The position numbers were made by a program, and so were the translations under genes. From positions 4,830 through 41,570 of the forward strand of contig UZAN01040749.1 of NCBI GenBank assembly GCA_900618425.1: 36,741 nt of DNA. The letters run 5' to 3'. This document shows positions 21,901 to 31,944 of the stretch, one piece after another (position 1 is the first letter of the stretch; each line of letters begins with the position of its first letter). Origin of the DNA: Echinostoma caproni (taxonomy: Eukaryota > Platyhelminthes > Trematoda > Plagiorchiida > Echinostomatidae). Under the pieces are notes generated by a model. That model made no database searches, was not told the DNA's origin, and was given only the letters and a program-made list of their open reading frames with translations.

Positions 21901-24236
21901 GGAAAACCGATTTTCGAAAAATGTTGTGAATTGATGCCTTAGGCGAAATGTTCCAATTACGAAGTTGATAATACGGTTCTCTAATATTCATTGTGCAATT
22001 GTGAGACTGTCCAACTGGTGTGGTTTATCATGTCACACAGATTATCCGTCTCACAGATGAATGATCGTTTGTGAGTTTAGCTCCGCTGTTCGGCTGCAGA
22101 TATGCTTTCGTGTAGAAGAAAATATTCAGCTGGGTCGTAGTCAATTTCGTCAGCATGAGACTCTACTGAATGGAATAGTAGGATGTTGCAATTTTCATCC
22201 AACGGTTCTTGTGATTCTCGCGCTACTTGTCAATCGGTTTGATCTCCCAGATACCAGTATGTGCAACCCAGCAAGGTTTGAGGTAGATTCATCAAATCGT
22301 TTGCCGCCAAAGTTGCATAAAGGCTCATATTTGGTTTACGCATATGATACCAACTACTTGCTTGCTGGCTAATTTTGATTTTTACTGTTTTCAAATATAT
22401 ATTCGTGTTTCCAGTCATTTTACGATAACGCGATGCTTGCTAGAAACCATCGATTTTGATGGATGAACTTTCGTGTCTCATAGGTGATGCTGGTTAGGTA
22501 TCGATTGATGAAACATTAACTTTGTTTCCCTTGTGCTGAATCCACCAGTTTTGCACGCATAACCTGCTCATTTTCAGAAGTCACTTAATAGTTCTCATGT
22601 GTGTGAAGAGCATGGCTACTCACTCCCTGGTAAACTAATGGTGGTTCACTAATCTTTTTCCAGATGAATCGTATTATTTGTGGGCGTTCGTGTGATGGGC
22701 TAAATGGGGAGTAAATATGACACAGGATGTCACAGAGAAGACACACTTTCGGTCAGCCTAGCGATCGAAATCTGGCCTCTACCCTTACACACTGTTAAAG
22801 TTAATTTATGATAATTAATTAATTAATTAATAATTAATTCAAACCTGTTGAAGTCAGATACATAATGAAACTAAGGACACTTACCTTTGCTGTCTGGAAA
22901 CAGAGTGGAAGGGTTTCTATTGTTTTTGCTTGTCACTCTTTATCCTCAAGTAAGGGTTATTGTGATATGATAAGGGTTGTTAAATTGTGAGTAACATATA
23001 ATGATAAGTAAAACTCCTTCGACAGAGAAGATTTTCATTCATTTCTGGTAACCTACGTGTGTCATAGGACCAGTTTACTGAGGTAAGTGCAAATCTGCCT
23101 GTATCCTGATCGCGTAAGGTCTTTGGTACCTATTGAAATAGATGATATTTAATTTTGCTTTCCTGGTAAAGGTTATTTGATACTTCATTTGTACTGCCGA
23201 TGTTTGGAGTGTGGTGAGCACCTGAACTGAAAGCTGAATTGCTTTCACGACCAATGAAAATATATTTTGTTTGAATAATAAAAGGTGAACATACACACTT
23301 CATATTTTTTTTATTTGTAAATCTATACACCCAAGTGTTCATTGAAAGGTCAATTTTTCTCTCCTTCTTGTTAACGGCCATATTACTGACCTTTCTCTGC
23401 TACTAAAACGGGAAGCAAAATGATTGTTCATTTTGTGTCACCGTCTTATAATTCACTGTCACAAGTATTCCAGAAGAACCCCAGCCTTTTTAAAACCTAA
23501 AGCACTCATTTACACAGAACGTATGGGAAAAATAAAACTGCTAGGTAAATATGTGAGTAATTTCTCATGCCTGCATAAAAATGTTGGTATATACCGAAAC
23601 GCATTTAATTTATACAACTAATTCCTGATAGACAAAATCCATTTTTAGATTATTAAGGACGAAACTACTTCCGTTGGGCTAAATGACGATCCTTCGACAG
23701 CGAAGATCTTAATTTATTTCCCGAAAGCTGTGTTTCATAAGACCAGTTCAAGACGGATACGTGCAAACGTGCAGGCATCCAGTTAGTGCAATTTGATTCT
23801 GCTAGTAAGAAATAAACGAACATAATGTTTGCCTTCTTGACAATTTATTTGCTTTCAATTTCCCACCGACGATAATTGAACTGTGGTGACCAGCTCAAAT
23901 AGAAAATTAAGTCGTTTCAGACCTAGTGCAAAATATCGCTTTTTGAATAGAACAATGTGAATAAACAAGATTCCGCAATTTTAATTGATGGGTCCATAAA
24001 ACACATTATTTATCTATTATATATTTCTTTGGCTGCTTCCCATGGTTGATAATTATCACCTTTCTTTCCTCCTTAAATGGGGAAAAATAGTTTCTCATTG
24101 TATGTCAAGGACTTAAAATGCACTTGCATGAATATTTCAGAAGAATCACAGTATTTCAAAATATGAAGTACTCACCTTCACACAGAACATAGGGCACCAA
24201 TAAAACTGCTAGACAAAACAGCAAGTATTTTCTCAT
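15926..24236 (-). CDS. MEG-type secreted protein, copy B (complete multi-exon gene)
   Basis: Proposed exons, in transcription order: 24176-24236, 24060-24071, 23391-23402, 22885-22893, 21759-21767, 20148-20159, 18667-18678, 18000-18011, 17353-17403, 16118-16153 and 15926-15996. Every internal exon is a multiple of three with GT/AG borders and phase 1. The joined frame has no stop before the terminal TGA. After the signal peptide come lysine/glutamate/glycine-rich pieces (GGKK, VAEK, DSK), then ETP, QGPQ, ETPT and EEAT, then a Thr/Ala-rich stretch likely to be O-glycosylated, and a hydrophobic C-terminus. The mature protein is small and probably secreted or membrane-anchored. Micro-exon genes of this form are known from schistosomes, where they are expressed in intra-mammalian stages and glands. 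That role is inference here, and the MEG family number is not assigned. Skipping any micro-exon would keep the frame. Confidence 0.72.
16118..16153 (-). CDS. Copy B 36-nt Thr-rich exon
   Basis: Between TTTCATCTCCCAG and GTGAGTTTC the minus strand encodes TVTTPSTTSTT, with a split codon at each end (N at the start, D at the junction with the last exon). Twelve codons, symmetric phase 1. Strong splice sites and composition match a mucin-like segment. Confidence 0.78.
16160..16940. other. Intron of copy B left of the gap
   Basis: No exon with paired splice sites was identified. A GTATGC donor at about 16810 lacks a convincing acceptor. Confidence 0.4.
16973..17288. other. Assembly gap (316 N) flanked by a perfect 31-bp direct repeat
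   Basis: The 31 bases before the gap (16942-16972) recur exactly after it (17289-17319). Either the two contig ends overlap and the gap is spurious, or a tandem repeat was collapsed. The gap lies in the intron between the 51-nt and 36-nt exons of copy B and could hide further exons. ORFs read through it are meaningless. Confidence 0.95.
17353..17403 (-). CDS. Copy B 51-nt Thr/Ala-rich exon
   Basis: A long pyrimidine tract (TTTTTTCGTTTTCTTTTCTCCAG) ends at 17404. The exon then encodes TAAKTDAPTTATENTE plus one carried base, followed by GTTAGTTTAC. The length is 17 codons, symmetric in phase 1. Without splicing, the frame hits a stop at the donor. Threonine-rich, so a candidate for O-glycosylation. 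It lies 32 nt from the right flank repeat of the N gap. Confidence 0.72.
18000..18011 (-). CDS. Copy B micro-exon (EEAT)
   Basis: Minus strand AAGAGGCAACAA between TTTTTGGTTTCCAG and GTAAGTTCA, a strong pair. It encodes E-E-A-T in phase 1, and its last A joins the next exon to give T. Confidence 0.75.
18090..18760. repeat. Intron/exon module duplicated at 20290-20880
   Basis: Direct copies share AATTC...GAGGATGCGCG, CTCTTAAA.CACAGG, TTGTGCCTTATATTTAT or TTGCTTATATTCAT, and GATTCACTTACCC blocks. With the adjoining exons 18000-18011 and 20148-20159, each module carries two micro-exon sites. This shows that the gene grew by duplicating exon pairs. Confidence 0.7.
18667..18678 (-). CDS. Copy B micro-exon (ETPT)
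   Basis: Minus strand AAACGCCAACGG between TTTTCGCTTCAG and GTAAGTGAA, a strong pair. In phase 1 it encodes E-T-P-T. Confidence 0.72.
18760..20140. other. Long intron of copy B between QGPQ and ETPT exons
   Basis: No supported exon. A 78-codon ORF on the minus strand (19712-19948) begins with a hydrophobic run (MSQGTFLTLTLYYVVFFAE) but has no second copy or splice context, so it is not called. Confidence 0.35.
20148..20159 (-). CDS. Copy B micro-exon (EGPQ/QGPQ)
   Basis: Minus strand AAGGCCCTCAAG between CATCATTCCAG and GTAAGTCAA, a strong splice pair with a clear pyrimidine tract. It encodes E/Q-G-P-Q depending on the preceding exon's last base. It is homologous to the EEAT exon at 18000-18011. 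Confidence 0.72.
20783..20794 (-). pseudogene. Decayed micro-exon, acceptor lost
   Basis: This position matches the 18667-18678 exon in the duplicated module and keeps the GTAAGTGAATC donor, but the acceptor CAG has become CTG. The only nearby AG would leave a 3-nt exon (AGG), still in frame. Probably not used. Confidence 0.5.
21759..21767 (-). CDS. Copy B micro-exon (ETP)
   Basis: Minus strand AAACGCCCC between TATTTTGAAG and GTATGTATT. It encodes E-T-P in phase 1, and the last C joins the next exon to give Q. It is homologous to the ANP and VLKN exons. The acceptor is usable but not strong. Confidence 0.55.
22624..22634 (-). other. Conserved 11-nt exon-like site, copy B
   Basis: Minus strand TTTACCAGGGA between CCATTAG and GTGAGTAG. 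It is the partner of 4340-4350. Inclusion would break the frame of copy B, so it is left out of the gene model. Confidence 0.3.
22811..22839. repeat. TTAA/TAAT simple repeat
   Basis: A run of TAAT units in the intron after exon 3 of copy B. It is absent at the matching place in copy A. Confidence 0.8.
22885..22893 (-). CDS. Copy B micro-exon 3 (DSK)
   Basis: Minus strand ACAGCAAAG between CTGTTTCCAG and GTAAGTGTCC, a strong splice pair. In phase 1 it encodes D-S-K. The homologous copy A exon is VDG. Confidence 0.72.
23391..23402 (-). CDS. Copy B micro-exon (VAEK)
   Basis: Minus strand TAGCAGAGAAAG between CCCGTTTTAG and GTCAGTAA. It encodes V-A-E-K in phase 1. A TAG|TAG|CAG-type acceptor also allows a 9-nt form. 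It belongs to the internally duplicated exon1-exon2 module but keeps usable splice sites. Confidence 0.6.
23506..23568 (-). pseudogene. Duplicate first exon inside copy B, dead
   Basis: The minus strand encodes MRNYSHIYLAVLFFPYVLCK and then a TGA. The donor position has changed from GGTGAGT to AATGAGT, which destroys the splice site and creates the stop. A TATA-like element remains about 40 nt upstream (23604-23614). The module 23020-23640 duplicates 23670-24290, so copy B once had two promoters and two first exons. Confidence 0.75.
24060..24071 (-). CDS. Copy B micro-exon 2 (GGKK)
   Basis: Minus strand GAGGAAAGAAAG between CCATTTAAG and GTGATAAT. In phase 1 it encodes G-G-K-K. The donor is a weaker match than in copy A. 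The position matches exon 2 of copy A. Confidence 0.55.
24176..24236 (-). CDS. Copy B exon 1: signal peptide
   Basis: A 61-nt exon encoding MRKYLLFCLAVLLVPYVLCE plus one base, followed by GTGAGTAC. It differs from the copy A exon at three codons (I/V, L/V, F/V), all conservative changes in the hydrophobic core. Confidence 0.85.
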
Positions 24237-24275
24237 GGTTTCAAGTAAGTGTTGGTGTAAAACGGATCGTATTTC

Positions 24276-24284
24276 ATTTATATA
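24276..24284 (-). promoter_or_regulatory. TATA box of copy B
   Basis: The minus strand reads TATATAAAT 40-48 nt upstream of the ATG, the same position as in copy A. Confidence 0.6.
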
Positions 24285-25011
24285 CCTACTTCATGATACA
24301 GAAAATCTATTTTCAGATTTTACTTATCACCCACTGTTGCACTTACATTTGTGTTGTGTTGTCATTTCACGTGAGATGGTGCATGAGTATTTGCAGATAA
24401 TAACTGATTGCAGTTGCTGAATGTTAGTGGGTCTCCCGCGTTCAGCTTTGATGGGAGTAACTGAGGCGGCGCAGCGTTTAATAGTCTCTGTTCCTTCTCT
24501 TTCATTTCGGGTTTATTTGACATTTTCTAGCAAGGATGTAATAACCGTTCGAATCTTTAATTCATTGTAATAGTCAGCTTGTAGTGCCATTTGCTGAACA
24601 CACACCAGTCATGTCTGCAGTGGTCCATTATCTTGCTTGTACAACGGGAAAAACAAGCGAACTGTTTTGACTGGAGCCTTAATTCCAGAATACGCTCCAA
24701 TTAGTCAGCGCGAACATCAGGTTGTTTCTCGCCAAGACAACCGGTCCCACTTGCTCCTAGCAAACGCCGTTACACGTGTGTCTGTTACTGTGTACATGCT
24801 TACTAAGTACATACTGTGCTATACCAAGATATTGAAGACTCCCTAAGTGGAACCAATGATTTCAAAACCGTCGGTAAACTGACCGCTTTCGTCAACTTAC
24901 AATGGGGCCGCATTTTGGGTTCTGTGTGATTATTTTACCGATGACGATTCAAATTTATCCTAGAGTTTCGTGACTTGGAAACATCGTCAACACAATTTTA
25001 CAGACATGTTA

Positions 25012-26881
25012 TGATCGAACTCGTGCAACTTGACTCTGAAAAGAGAAATATTTTTCAGCTTCAAATATCATACTCATACATCGACGGCCACTGGTATTAA
25101 ACATTTATTTCGGACGCTAAATCCTATTGTAGTATTCTCAGCTCTCCAGTTTCAAGAACTGAGTTGACACGCCCTTCGTTGTCACGATAAAAATCGAAGT
25201 AGTTCGAAAGTTCCTGTTTAAAATTAGAAACCATTTGGTGCAGAGAAGCACGGACGTCTATTCCTTCTAAACATGATGATGTTTGTTCTGCTCCATCTGA
25301 GTACTTTAAATAGCATATCTTTTCCTATACAATGCTAAGTATTTATCCAGATAAATTATGATATATCAACATAATTTATTCGAAAATATATGTGGCTACA
25401 AATTACAGCCGCAAAACCTTGCATCAGGAAGGAAGTAAAATCAATTGCATACAACGTGAAGTTTAACCTTCGAGCAATGACCTTGAGGTGTGCGGCACGT
25501 CCAATATTCGTTTTGTATTGTCACCATATCCAACCCGGATAATAAGTTCAAGAGTTTTCGATACGCAAGTGAAGAAGAGTGGGAACGCAATAAAACGATA
25601 TATGAATCCGGCGTTTCAGTTGCTGATCCGTGCAAATGCTTCAGTGTGAACATAAGCAACATTTTCGGTATAACTCACGGAATTTCTCCATTGCGACGTC
25701 CGTGTGGAGGTAGGAAACTGACCACACCGAAGCAGTACAACGACTAGATAAAGTTGCAGCTGAAAGAAATTGTTAGAAACCAATATCCAGTATAGTATGG
25801 GCATATTTACCGGAATTCTCGTATGCCATCGTTAGGGAAATGATGGCTAATTTCGATCTACACCTGATATCGGCTGATGTGAAGCCATCACTGAACGCCA
25901 AACAAAGGTTGGCACGTATTAATTTTGCCAACGAATTCAATTCGCGTTGCCTGTCTTTTTGGCGTTCAGTTTTTTTTCCTTGATGGTTGATGGTTGAGGA
26001 GCAAGACACCAAGTGGAAGAAGTAATCTGTGGGCCTAGTTTTCCAAAGAAATCCATTCCGCCGCCTACTAAAAGCAAATATTATTCTTGATGATCTGGGT
26101 GGGGAATATATACGAAGTATCCTGTCGTTCGACTCCAGTGCATGGTACACTGGACAGTGTAAAATCTATCTGAATGATCAAGGACGTATTCAGTTACTAT
26201 CACTCCCGGAATGTCTTCGGTAATCCATGCTTTTACAGGACAATGCTACATATCATGTTTCACGTGAGGTATGTCACAAAATTATTTAAAATCAAGCACA
26301 TATTGTTTTTTCCTACTTAGACACGATCTAAAATGGCCACTTGAAAAATTGAATTCAATAAATTTTTCACCTAACAGCCCGGATTTGAATGGCACCGAAA
26401 ACGTTTTCTCTGTGTTGGAAACAGAGCTGAGTCAACATCCTCGAGAGTGGTCGTTGGAGGTCGGGACATATACTGGAGGAAACTGACAAAAGTGATGTAA
26501 TTTCCAATTTGGTGGACTCCATGCCAAAAGGACTGACTCAAGTGCTCCAAAAATAAAGGAGGACACAGGTTGTTATAAATATTAAACTCCTCAATCTGTA
26601 TATTTGATAAAAGTTATTTTGAAGAATAAATTTTTATTATTTCCCTCCACAGATGTTCGGTTATCTTACAGTCGATGCGTCAGCAATCACAGTCGAAAAG
26701 GAGAAATTGTACTTCTCTAACGCTCTCGGCCAAAAGAAGCAACCATATAAGATAATAATATTATAAAAAGTTTGCGGATGACCTAGGGTAATACCATGCA
26801 CATTACCGTGCATGAGGATCGAAACGTTCGGCAATGAGATAAATAGATTTGGGAAAAGTCATAATGTTGCACGAGTTTGGT
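25012..26881 (+). mobile_element. Tc1/mariner-type DNA transposon relic
   Basis: Twelve perfect bases (AACTCGTGCAAC at 25018-25029) are repeated inverted at 26866-26877. The ends can be extended to 25012 and 26881 with mismatches, and a TA lies directly outside each end (25010-25011 and 26882-26883). The duplicated flank of copy C (36000-36120) runs straight through without this insert, which places the borders independently at about the same positions. The element is 1.87 kb and carries a broken transposase. Confidence 0.78.
25480..26580 (+). pseudogene. Tc1/mariner-family transposase, broken
   Basis: Plus-strand fragments appear in family order. An N-terminal helix-turn-helix has TIYESGVSVAD and KCFSVNISNIF, then SPLRRPCGGRKLTTPKQYND. 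A middle part reads KPSLNAKQRLARINFANEF. Catalytic-core pieces follow: LQDNATYHVSREVC (about 26233) and SPDLNGTENVFSVLETELSQ (about 26376). The C-terminus reads SNLVDSMPKGLTQVLQK. The last motifs match the second and third acidic positions of the DDE/D core. Stops and frameshifts occur at several places (for example 25747, 25981 and 26221), so it is not functional. Confidence 0.82.
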
Positions 26882-27160
26882 TAATACCTGTAGGTATGGC
26901 TTGTAATCAGTCCCTTATTTCTTCGCCTTCGTGTATGCATTTATACCGACTTCCGTTCTCATAATGGATGACAGCCCCCACTTACGTTATGGCAACCTAA
27001 AACACGTATCTACTTATCCAGTTACTCTGTTTGGTCGAACCGACACTTATTATCCACCGCGAACTGATTTTAGAGAAGGTAATTATTAGTCACCCGGAAG
27101 AGTTTACCGTGAAGCTCATAACAGACGGTGCTATCACATCAAATTTACTGGAAAATTACG
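26882..27160. repeat. Upstream-flank block, continued after the transposon (paired with 36090-36360)
   Basis: Matches 36090-36360 through TGCATTTATACCGACTTCCG, CTCATAAT.GATGACA and GTGAAGCTCATAACAGACGG. The block left of the transposon (24850-25009) pairs with 35905-36070. Confidence 0.7.
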
Positions 27161-28821
27161 TTCAAGAAGAAATCTTTTGGTCTTATATCTGTCTACTTAC
27201 TAGCCTCAGAAAACTCTCGTCAATGATGTTGGAGGACTTGATAAGCAAATTGTGCGACCGTCAAACCGATGACTGTGGAATGTCTGCATACAATGTTGCT
27301 GTGGATCCTGCCTATCCACTAATCACATATTTACCTTTCTCTCGTTTCCGTTTGCCAACGGCATCTCAATATCTTTGGTTTCCGTCTTGCTTACCCGTAC
27401 ATTGTAACTGCACGGTGCCCTTTCAAGCGTGCATGAAAAATACCGCCTACAAGGCTATTACAATCTGGGGCAAAATTTTCAAGAGTTCACATTCATTTTC
27501 TATACTTATGTGTACCAATGTGAATGAAATGCGGGTTTTACGAATACGAAAGTTTGAAGTACAATGAAATGTGGCCATTTTTTGATCCCACCCAGAACAT
27601 GCGCCACGATATTTCTTGTGTTGGCACAAATTAGACCTACACGAAATCGCTGTGCTTGCTGCCTGGTGTTAAAATAAATGCTGGTCTTCATTCGATTGGT
27701 TTCTGTTCCGGTTAATGTGTATCGCTGAACTAGAGGAAATTTCCATTTTCTTGTGTTTGCATAGTACAAAGTAAGGATTGTTGGCTTCCTCTGCAGAAGT
27801 GGGCAAATCGTAAATTAACGCCTTTCACTTAACAGCCAATGGCAAATCCGGCTGTCCAGCACCATTGTGCAAATTTAATAATGGTTAGGCAATAGGAGAT
27901 TATTTTGAAGATTCGAATTCAAACCTTGCATTTTCCGGTTTACATAATTATTAGGTCACACATATTCCACCAAATGTGTTTAATGTGCACACTTTGAGAA
28001 TGAATACGTATCTCAGTACCCAGGTATTTTGTAGTTTATCGCTTTATATATAAATACACTGCAAGAATACCGCACTTGCTTGGAATCTACCATTTGAGTA
28101 CACCAAGCGTATTTAACTTGATTCAAATTCTAATGAAAAGTCGATTTGTCAATATCATTTGTTAACCTGCATATTACGCGAAATTTAAAGAGTAAAAATT
28201 TGATGTCCGTAATTCCCATATCATCTTCAGAAACTCGTCGTCGTTGCGGATTATCCCCTTCCCTCGCACCGCGCGAACTGCTCCCATACGACCAGAAAAT
28301 CTCAATAAACTCTGCTGAGCAAACTCCAATCATTGCTTTCTCGGGGTCTGAAGTGATTTTCCACCAGAGGGAGAGGACAAGGAGCTGAAATTCGAAGCTA
28401 TAATTAGGTTGGTGGATCACCGGGTGTTCATCTTGAAGAATCGTCCGAAAATCCTGATTCCATACCAACCAAATGAAGGTGTACGAAACACGCACACCTT
28501 CCTCGTTGTGGCAGTGATCATCGGTGCGATTGGACATCAAGCTCAATGGGAAACCTTGAACGCTTGATCCAGTCTAATGGACGTATGACCCGAGGAACTA
28601 GACACCTAGCCCATGGTTTGCGGTGCTTCAAACGACCCTACTTACTTACGGGTCAGGCTTCGGCTAGTCGAAGGCTCCGGTTGTAAATTCCTCAGGAAAG
28701 TGTACCTGCATTGAAATGGGCAACCTGGCCGAATTGAGTTCAAATGCAAATAATAGAAGCTTTTTCAAGCATTCATACCATGATTTGTTTGGCACACAGT
28801 CTGGCATCAGACGTGCGTGAA

Positions 28822-28848
28822 TTATATATATATATATATATATATATT
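28822..28848. repeat. (TA)n microsatellite
   Basis: About 13 TA units inside the 780-nt segment that is extra in this copy of the upstream-flank repeat. Confidence 0.9.
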
Positions 28849-29949
28849 GAAACAACTGAAGAATTGGATTAAGTACCTGGGGTTCTAGTCTTATCTTGCT
28901 AACTTTATCCTCATTAGCGCATACTAGACAATTGCTACAAGCCAGACTTTCAAATGTTCATTGTCCGGGTTGTGGGATAAAAACCTCAGGGTTACGATCA
29001 TGTTTATATAAAGTTCATACCACGTGAAGAAAGAAGTACTCCAATGTCCAATTTACTTCTTTCATTGCTGCCATTTTATTATAAATGAGAATAAGTACCT
29101 TGTTTAGAATTTTAAGTCTGCGTAATAAAAAAATTACCATCTACAGTGTAAAATAAATGAAACATTCATTTCCAGATACTACCTGTCAACCGATATATCA
29201 GACAACATGTAGGTGAGTAAATGTTTTGATATCAACGAGGGAAATGTCATTTCAAAAAAAAGCATCATTCGAAAAGCTTATAATGTGTATAGTATATACA
29301 ACTGGCGAAATGAACACAGTTTCACGTATGAGCTCCCTTTCTTCGAGTGGATACTGCACCAAAATCGGATTTGTTTATATGTGGTCAGCAGTGTGTGTTG
29401 TCGTATCGAAAATTGCTCGTTATTTGTTTGCAATACAATCCTCTTTATACGAAATAATTCAGAAGTAAACATTTATATTTGTTCGAAAATATTTATCTTC
29501 TTCTCGGAACATGGTAGATAATTGTATTCAGTGCAACTTTATTTTCGTAAAATTGAGCATAATTTGTTCTCCCGTTGAACAGTTTTTTTGTATTCTAAAA
29601 TTTATTGTGCTTCAGATCAACCTTGAGTTATTTGTCTCAGATATAATGCTTACCATACCGTTGTGCGTTTCTGCGATTTGTGGCAAATATTTTCTTATAC
29701 CCAGCAGCGCAAAGTCGTTCATTTTCCCTGGAAATATCAAGAGTGAGAAATCATTGTGCAGAAAATCTTACACTTCATCCAACAAATCTGAATTGAGCAT
29801 TCTTCGCTTAATTTTAAATGCGCTCGGTGTATAGTTGTGCAATACAATTGTGTGACACCTGAAGCGTGACCCGCTCTTGCGTCCAACCCACTACGATCAC
29901 TTTGGTCAATCCATATCCGCGAGCGAATATGTGTCCATAGACCGTCCTC

Positions 29950-31020
29950 TCCTAACTCTATACAGGGGTCGAAACGCTTCCGTTAACTTCACAATGATCA
30001 GCGTTAGTGAGAATTGTTAGTACATACGTGTGATCGGTCCGAACGTGGACTTTTCATTGCACTTGTCAACTGCACCCAACCTCGCCGTTCACGGCCAATC
30101 CGAAACAGGTCGTAGAAGTGTGTCAACAAATGCTGGTGCAGGGGTTACAACACGAACAGGAGTACGCGGTGAACCGATTTTTGGATAGGAAATCAAGACC
30201 AAAATCCCATGCGCAAACAGTTTACGATCCATTCGTCCATTGGGTGCTCAACATCGACAAAACGGGTAAAACTACTAGTCTCGCCAACAGATTATTTCTG
30301 TTCGCATGGCATGCTCCAAGCTGTCCATTGTCAAATGAATAACGGAATAGTAAACAGTACGATTTTGTTCGCACAAATATTTAATGAACAGCTGTATGTT
30401 CACAGTGAGCATTGCAGGATAATTGCTTCAGTATATTTCTAATTTACCGAAGCTGAATATCAGTTGAACGCGCTCCGAATAGCATTGGTCCTATTGACAA
30501 CTACTTTTTTTCTACAACCAAAAAAGTTGAACAAACAACATTGAACGCAACGAAGATCCCTGTTCAATAACCTTATTGGGAAGGAAAATATTCATGGACA
30601 TGAAATTGACAAGTCTGATGCAATCCGATCCAATCCAAGGAGCCATCCACGTACTGTGCAATGGATAAAAGTAAATGCATGCTCGCGAACACACATTTGA
30701 CAGGTGCTTTGCTTTACGTTTTCACAACTAAAGCAGCGATCTAAATCATGATTATTGCAGGAAGATCTTATGTGTGTCTACACATTTTGTCTATACAAAC
30801 TACCTAATAAAGTATCTTCAATAGCACGACATATACCAGTGCACTAGTTTATATCGGATTCCAAGAAAATTTCATTCTTTTTAGTGATCGTGGTTCAACT
30901 ACTGCAGATCGAACCAAGTTCCCGTGTAAGTAAATGTCGCATAGCATACTTGACAGGTTTGCTGATGCGTGATATATGCTTCTGAAATTGATTGATCGTT
31001 AACTGATCGGTAACTGACGT
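29950..31020. repeat. Partner of the 8100-9300 block
   Basis: See 8100-9300. The long exact runs include 30003-30160 and 30291-30650. A 74-codon ORF here (30118-30342) is not open in the other copy and is not called. Confidence 0.75.
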
Positions 31021-31760
31021 CAGTCTTTTACTGATATATTGCAAATTGAAGCATTTGAATCATCTGACGGGCATGTTTATTGGGTGGGGGTATAGTTAGC
31101 TTTTTCCTCGAGGATCCACGAAGCTGTTCTTTGGATAAACGTTTATTCTCGCGCTGCACACATCCCTTGAACCTACTGAGAGATTGCAGGTTTTTCTTTA
31201 TTCCTGGGATTTAGTCATGGCAACTGGAATCGTGATGCATTTGCTCAGTGCATCTTTCTCATAATTCCATTTGTGATGCAGCCTTGCTGATCTACCGCTG
31301 TTATCCCTATCATATGGGTTAATAATTGAGATCATGTACTACGGAACACATCACTAAACGCACAACAATGAAAATGCATCATGTAGAAAAAAGCTTATTT
31401 TCTCCCACATCCCTGATGTCACATCAAGCAAAGTTGCACATTTACAGATATGACAATAAAGAACCGAGAATGTTCGTTTGATAAAAGGCCGACGGATGGA
31501 TGACTTTCGAATTTAATCTAAGACGATTAGTTGTTCGCTTGTTCAAAAATAAACGGTTTCTGCTCTTTTTTTAGTGCCTGTCAGTCTTGCTCTGATTTCG
31601 TGTCAAAGAAAGCAGAGTGGTTGTATTGTGAAGATCAAACTCAACGCGTTGTTTCGTCGGACTCAAACACAAATAAATTGACCCGTTTCTGCTAAACCGT
31701 GAAGGTAAGCGCGGGGTTGATCGGTCTCTACAACAATAATTTTATCATATTATTGACTAT
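31020..31760. other. Unrecognised intergenic sequence
   Basis: No repeat partner, domain or paired splice site was found. Confidence 0.35.
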
Positions 31761-31944
31761 CTGCTTTGTGTCCCCGGCACAAGGATAACCAAACGAGGAC
31801 AGAATTTTGCTTGCTTGCTTTATACATAGACGCAGAGGCTAATGAAAAGCTGAAGTTTAAACTCAGGCACTACATCCGTATCTGTATCGCATTTGCATTT
31901 GTTGGCTTATCATATTCTGCATTAACCGATCTAGGCCTTTTTTC

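Larger units (their letters stand above)
23020..24290. repeat. Internal tandem duplication of the promoter/exon1/exon2 module
   Basis: Two direct modules of about 620 nt (23020-23640 and 23670-24290). Each holds, from right to left, a TATA-like box, a signal exon and a 12-nt exon 2, and ends near a TTCGACAG.GAAGAT block. Copies A and C have a single such module. Confidence 0.75.

Noticed and set aside
25029..25045. Minus-strand acceptor CTCTTTTCAG resembling that of micro-exon 3
   Set aside because: It lies inside the transposon end and has no proper donor; the resemblance is probably chance.
27031..27567. 178-codon plus-strand ORF, with a related 130-codon ORF at 6418-6810
   Set aside because: The two share about 100 aligned codons, but most base differences change the amino acid, and the third copy (36418-36741) is frameshifted and has stops. 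The open frame looks like chance within a duplicated flank.
30118..30342. 74-codon ORF in the near-identical patch
   Set aside because: The partner copy at 8268-8480 has frame-breaking differences, and nothing in it is recognised.
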